NCBI GenBank assembly: GCA_950295325.1
Contig: OX485808.1
Location: 25,936,527-26,000,526 of the forward strand
Origin: Polytrichum commune
Taxonomy: Eukaryota > Streptophyta > Polytrichopsida > Polytrichales > Polytrichaceae
Direction of reading: 5' to 3'
DNA length: 64,000 nt
Under the pieces are notes generated by a model. That model made no database searches, had not been told where the DNA came from, and saw only the letters and a list, made by a program, of their open reading frames with translations. The position numbers were made by a program, and so were the translations under genes. This document shows positions 61,380-64,000 of the stretch, one piece after another. Numbering within the stretch: position 1 is the stretch's first letter; each line of letters opens with the position of its first letter.

Positions 61380-62015
61380 CATGATTTCAAACACTATAAA
61401 TCTAAATATCATGAATCTAAATTCTATAAGTCACATACAACAAGGTAAGCTCTAAATGTCTCAACCAAAGACTACTCCTAACAAATGTCAAACTAACTTC
61501 AAGGTGAATTAGTCTTGGTTCTTCACCTTGAGACCTTGCACACACATGTGCTCCGTTCTTGCTTCCTACACCCACACTTATAACACGTGGGGTGCCAAGG
61601 AGCACAAAGGAAAGAGGATGAAAGAGGGAAAAGTGAGGGTTTATATAGTGAGTTGAGAGGGAGTAGGTGAGCACCCCCAAGGCTCAACATAAGCCTTTTG
61701 ATTCTTTGCTACTTTGTAGGCTCTCATCCTATCTTCTAAGCCTTTGTCTTTTAAACTAACAACATAGATCCTAATTCAAACATTTAACTCAAGGAACTAC
61801 CATTGGTTCACCACCCCCCACGCTCACCTAACTAAGGAACCTCTTCACGCTACTAACTTCTAATAAATTCATTCCACACTAGCCTAATGTCTAAACATAA
61901 CTTCATTCAAACTTCACTCTTTTTATATTTTTGTGGATAATCATAAAACATCAAAACGTAACTTCTAATGGTTTTGAAGGGTTAAGCACACATGTGGGCA
62001 CCATTTTGGGCTCAC
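61380..62015 (-). mobile_element. LTR of the family also seen at base 1
   Basis: On the - strand it starts TGTGAGCCCAAAATGGTGCC at 62,015, the same start as the copy at base 147. A TATATAAACCC box lies at about 61,646-61,636, followed by the expected start region. The far end of the LTR is not fixed; my lower limit is a guess. No coding internal region was recognised next to it, so it may belong to a non-autonomous element that includes the minisatellite. Confidence 0.5.
61636..61647 (-). promoter_or_regulatory. Probable LTR TATA box
   Basis: CTATATAAACCC on the - strand, about 370 bases from the LTR start, a usual LTR promoter position. Confidence 0.45.
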
Positions 62016-63119
62016 ATTAATTATAAACATGAAATTAAATATTATTATTGATCTCAATTTTAACACTATAAATATTATTATAGTATTGTTTCATCAATAA
62101 GAATTTATGATTTAAATTGTATGTTGATTTTGGATGATGTAAGAAATAGTGTGGTCCACCTCATAGCCCAACGGAGAAGAGATGTCTAAAATGAGAGGTG
62201 GCATTCATGAAGAAAAATCAAACTAATCATTGGAATAATTTAGTTAGTATAATGGGTATGTTTAAATTAAGTTTTTTCACAAAACAAGGTCCAATACTTA
62301 GCTAACTTCTAGTTTGATAGCTTTTAATTAAAACTAAGTTTTAACTAGGTGAAGCGGGCGTGAGATTAATAAGCCCTTATATAGATCATCTACCCCATAT
62401 GTTAGCTAATCTCTTAATTGGGTGGTGCTCACATATAACTAACTCGAATGTTTCCAATATCATACTTACTTTGGTTATTTACTAACCAAAGCCTTAACCA
62501 GAAAGTGTGGATGGACCCTAAGTAACTTAGGGATTGATCTTTAAGATGGCTTTGACTTCAAGTTAGCATTTGAGACTCTGAATTAATCTAGTGGGATCCA
62601 CATGGAATAAACTACACTAAATATACCAATCAATGGGTGTGGGACATTAGTAAAGGTGATACTAAATTCCTTTATGCTATGAAATTAATGCCACAAAAGA
62701 TCTAGTAAGCATTATTCATCCTAGCACTTGGCCCTATAGTAGAGGCGCTTATTCCCGGTGAGGACCTCACCAACAATCTATAAGGTACCAAAATATTGAT
62801 CAAGTTGGGAATGATTTTCCGATATGGTTGGGACTAAATTTCAATCAAGCCGGAACCCAAAGTACATGAAACATGTCTAAGTTTTGGGTGCTAAAGTGAC
62901 GAGGAATGAGCAATTACAACAAGCGATTAAGGCAAACTCTAGACATTTGGCTTCAAAAATTCATAATAATTCCAATTTAAGGAATTAAATTATAGAATTT
63001 TTTTGAGTCCTCCTAATTTCTATCTTCCTACATGGAAGAAAATCGGACCACCTTATACTCGTCCAAATCTAGCACAAAATCTATGAAGTGATTAGCTATA
63101 GGTGCCTCTAGTCTACTCA
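62016..63119. other. No supported gene
   Basis: AT-rich. A 15-base perfect palindrome GGTGAGGACCTCACC lies at about 62,758-62,772. Nothing else recognised. Confidence 0.4.
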
Positions 63120-63250
63120 TTGAAAGTACGGGCATTTGGCATGCACGTACATGCACTTGGCACTATGCATTAAAGTATTGGCACTTGGCACTTTTCACTA
63201 AAAGTTTCGGAACGTGGCACTAAGTTATTCACTAACAAGTATGTGGCACT
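63120..63250. repeat. Short tandem repeat with GGCACTTGGCAC
   Basis: Units of about 40-45 bases carry 'ttcactaaaagtxtxggxacxtggcac' three to four times. Confidence 0.6.
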
Positions 63251-63416
63251 TCCCAATCACAAACACACATTTTATCTTGAAATATATAGTTAACAAGCAT
63301 GTATTCATGAATTTATTGTCACTCGATAAAAAAATTCAACCCTTGGCAACTTTGAGATTTGGCTAGATTGTGCGTGTGACTTGAAGTAATACCACCCTCA
63401 TTAATTGATATAGTTG

Positions 63417-63994
63417 GGGTTGTTTACACCATGTACCATGAAGTCGTCCCAAGGCCCTGTAAAATATGTAATTTGTTGTTGAACTCGTCCCAAGACCACT
63501 TCGGTTTACAACAAGGAAAAAATGTCAGAGTGACCATGGAGTTCAAGGTCCCCAAAAGACATGTATTGACGCCTACATTATACACGGACATGGTCCAATG
63601 GGTTTTGTGGTGGGAGAGGCAAAAGAGGTGCTCTGATAGAAAAAGGCAAGGGCCCATGGCAAAGAAAGATTATTATGATAATATTTTGATGAATTTTTTT
63701 TGGGGAAGAGAAAACAAATATGAGAGAAGACAAGAGAATGGTCAAACTTGATTTTATTTTATTTTTCAAAATTGCCTTTTTTGGGGGCATATATTAAATC
63801 AACGACACATTCATTTTTTGGTGCATGGTCATTCCTCTTAGTTCACATTTGGTTTACACCTAGTGAGGGGCCCAAAGGCTTTGTAAATTCATTTTTAAAG
63901 AAATTAGACCATGGAAGTTGGACCATGAAGTCATACCATGGAAACATGCCATCTTCCATGGTTCGACTTCATGGTCCGTGGTGTAAACTAACAC
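63417..63994. mobile_element. Harbinger-like non-autonomous element, copy 3
   Basis: Ends GGGTTGTTTACACCATGTAC (left) and the inverse reading GTGTTAGTTTACACCACGGA (right), flanked by TTG (63,414-63,416) and TTA (63,995-63,997). It lies in the opposite orientation to copies 1 and 2: the 'ccattttttcctt'-side words come first (as AAGGAAAAAATG at about 63,513). 578 bases, close to copy 1. No transposase frame. Confidence 0.8.
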
Positions 63995-64000
63995 TTAATG

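Noticed and set aside
1-64000. tRNA or rRNA genes
   Set aside because: I looked for T-arm words such as GGTTCRA with paired stems and found none that fold with the other arms.

Overview
The window reads as nuclear DNA of a land plant, AT-rich and crowded with transposon remains. A hevein-domain GH19 chitinase, short plant-type introns (gt/ag, about 100-550 bases), Ty3/gypsy and MULE relics and many small inverted-repeat elements all fit that. A bryophyte, lycophyte or fern is possible, because the transposon flavours (pogo-like DDE, Tc1-like) are unusual for a seed plant, but this is a weak inference. No bacterial operons, rRNA, tRNA or CRISPR were seen.

Two host genes stand out. The first is a 21-exon WD40-repeat gene on the + strand (coding 13,819-22,413). 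All exon phases join, giving a protein of about 838 residues. Its sixth/seventh exon boundary is odd: the longer, more natural-looking exons contain an in-frame TGA, and shorter alternative splice sites avoid it. The second is a class IV-type chitinase on the - strand (37,325-33,993). It has signal peptide, hevein domain, GH19 N-terminal part and GH19 C-terminal part, but I cannot find the middle exon. Its long intron holds about nine decayed tandem copies of the end of exon 1 together with its 5' splice site. This exon-end/splice-donor array is the most unusual structure in the window.

Layout. 0-0.15 kb: end of an LTR. 0.3-2.1 kb: dead pogo-like transposase. 2.8-8.3 kb: decayed Ty3/gypsy element on the - strand (gag, protease, RT, RNase H, integrase), with a possible LTR at its 5' end and an acidic low-complexity frame beyond integrase. 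8.3-10.8 kb: diverged tandem blocks carrying a foldback element and a Harbinger-like element. 11.3-22.4 kb: WD40 gene with its leader. 22.7-26.1 kb: repeats, Tc1-like relic and two small inverted-repeat elements. 27.9-29.2 kb: hAT-like non-autonomous element with an exact 8-base target duplication. 34.0-37.3 kb: chitinase. 38.6-39.0 kb: Tourist-like MITE with nested hairpin. 40.4-42.0 kb: inverted and tandem repeats. 46.7-47.8 kb: unrecognised frames. 47.9-48.6 kb: AT-rich satellite. 48.8-51.0 kb: MULE transposase relic. 51.0-53.7 kb: element with 365-base terminal inverted repeats. 57.5-58.6 and 63.4-64.0 kb: two more copies of the Harbinger-like family. 60.7-62.0 kb: 63-base minisatellite and an LTR of the family seen at base 1.

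The two genes show no functional link. Most of the rest is a layered record of element insertion and decay.
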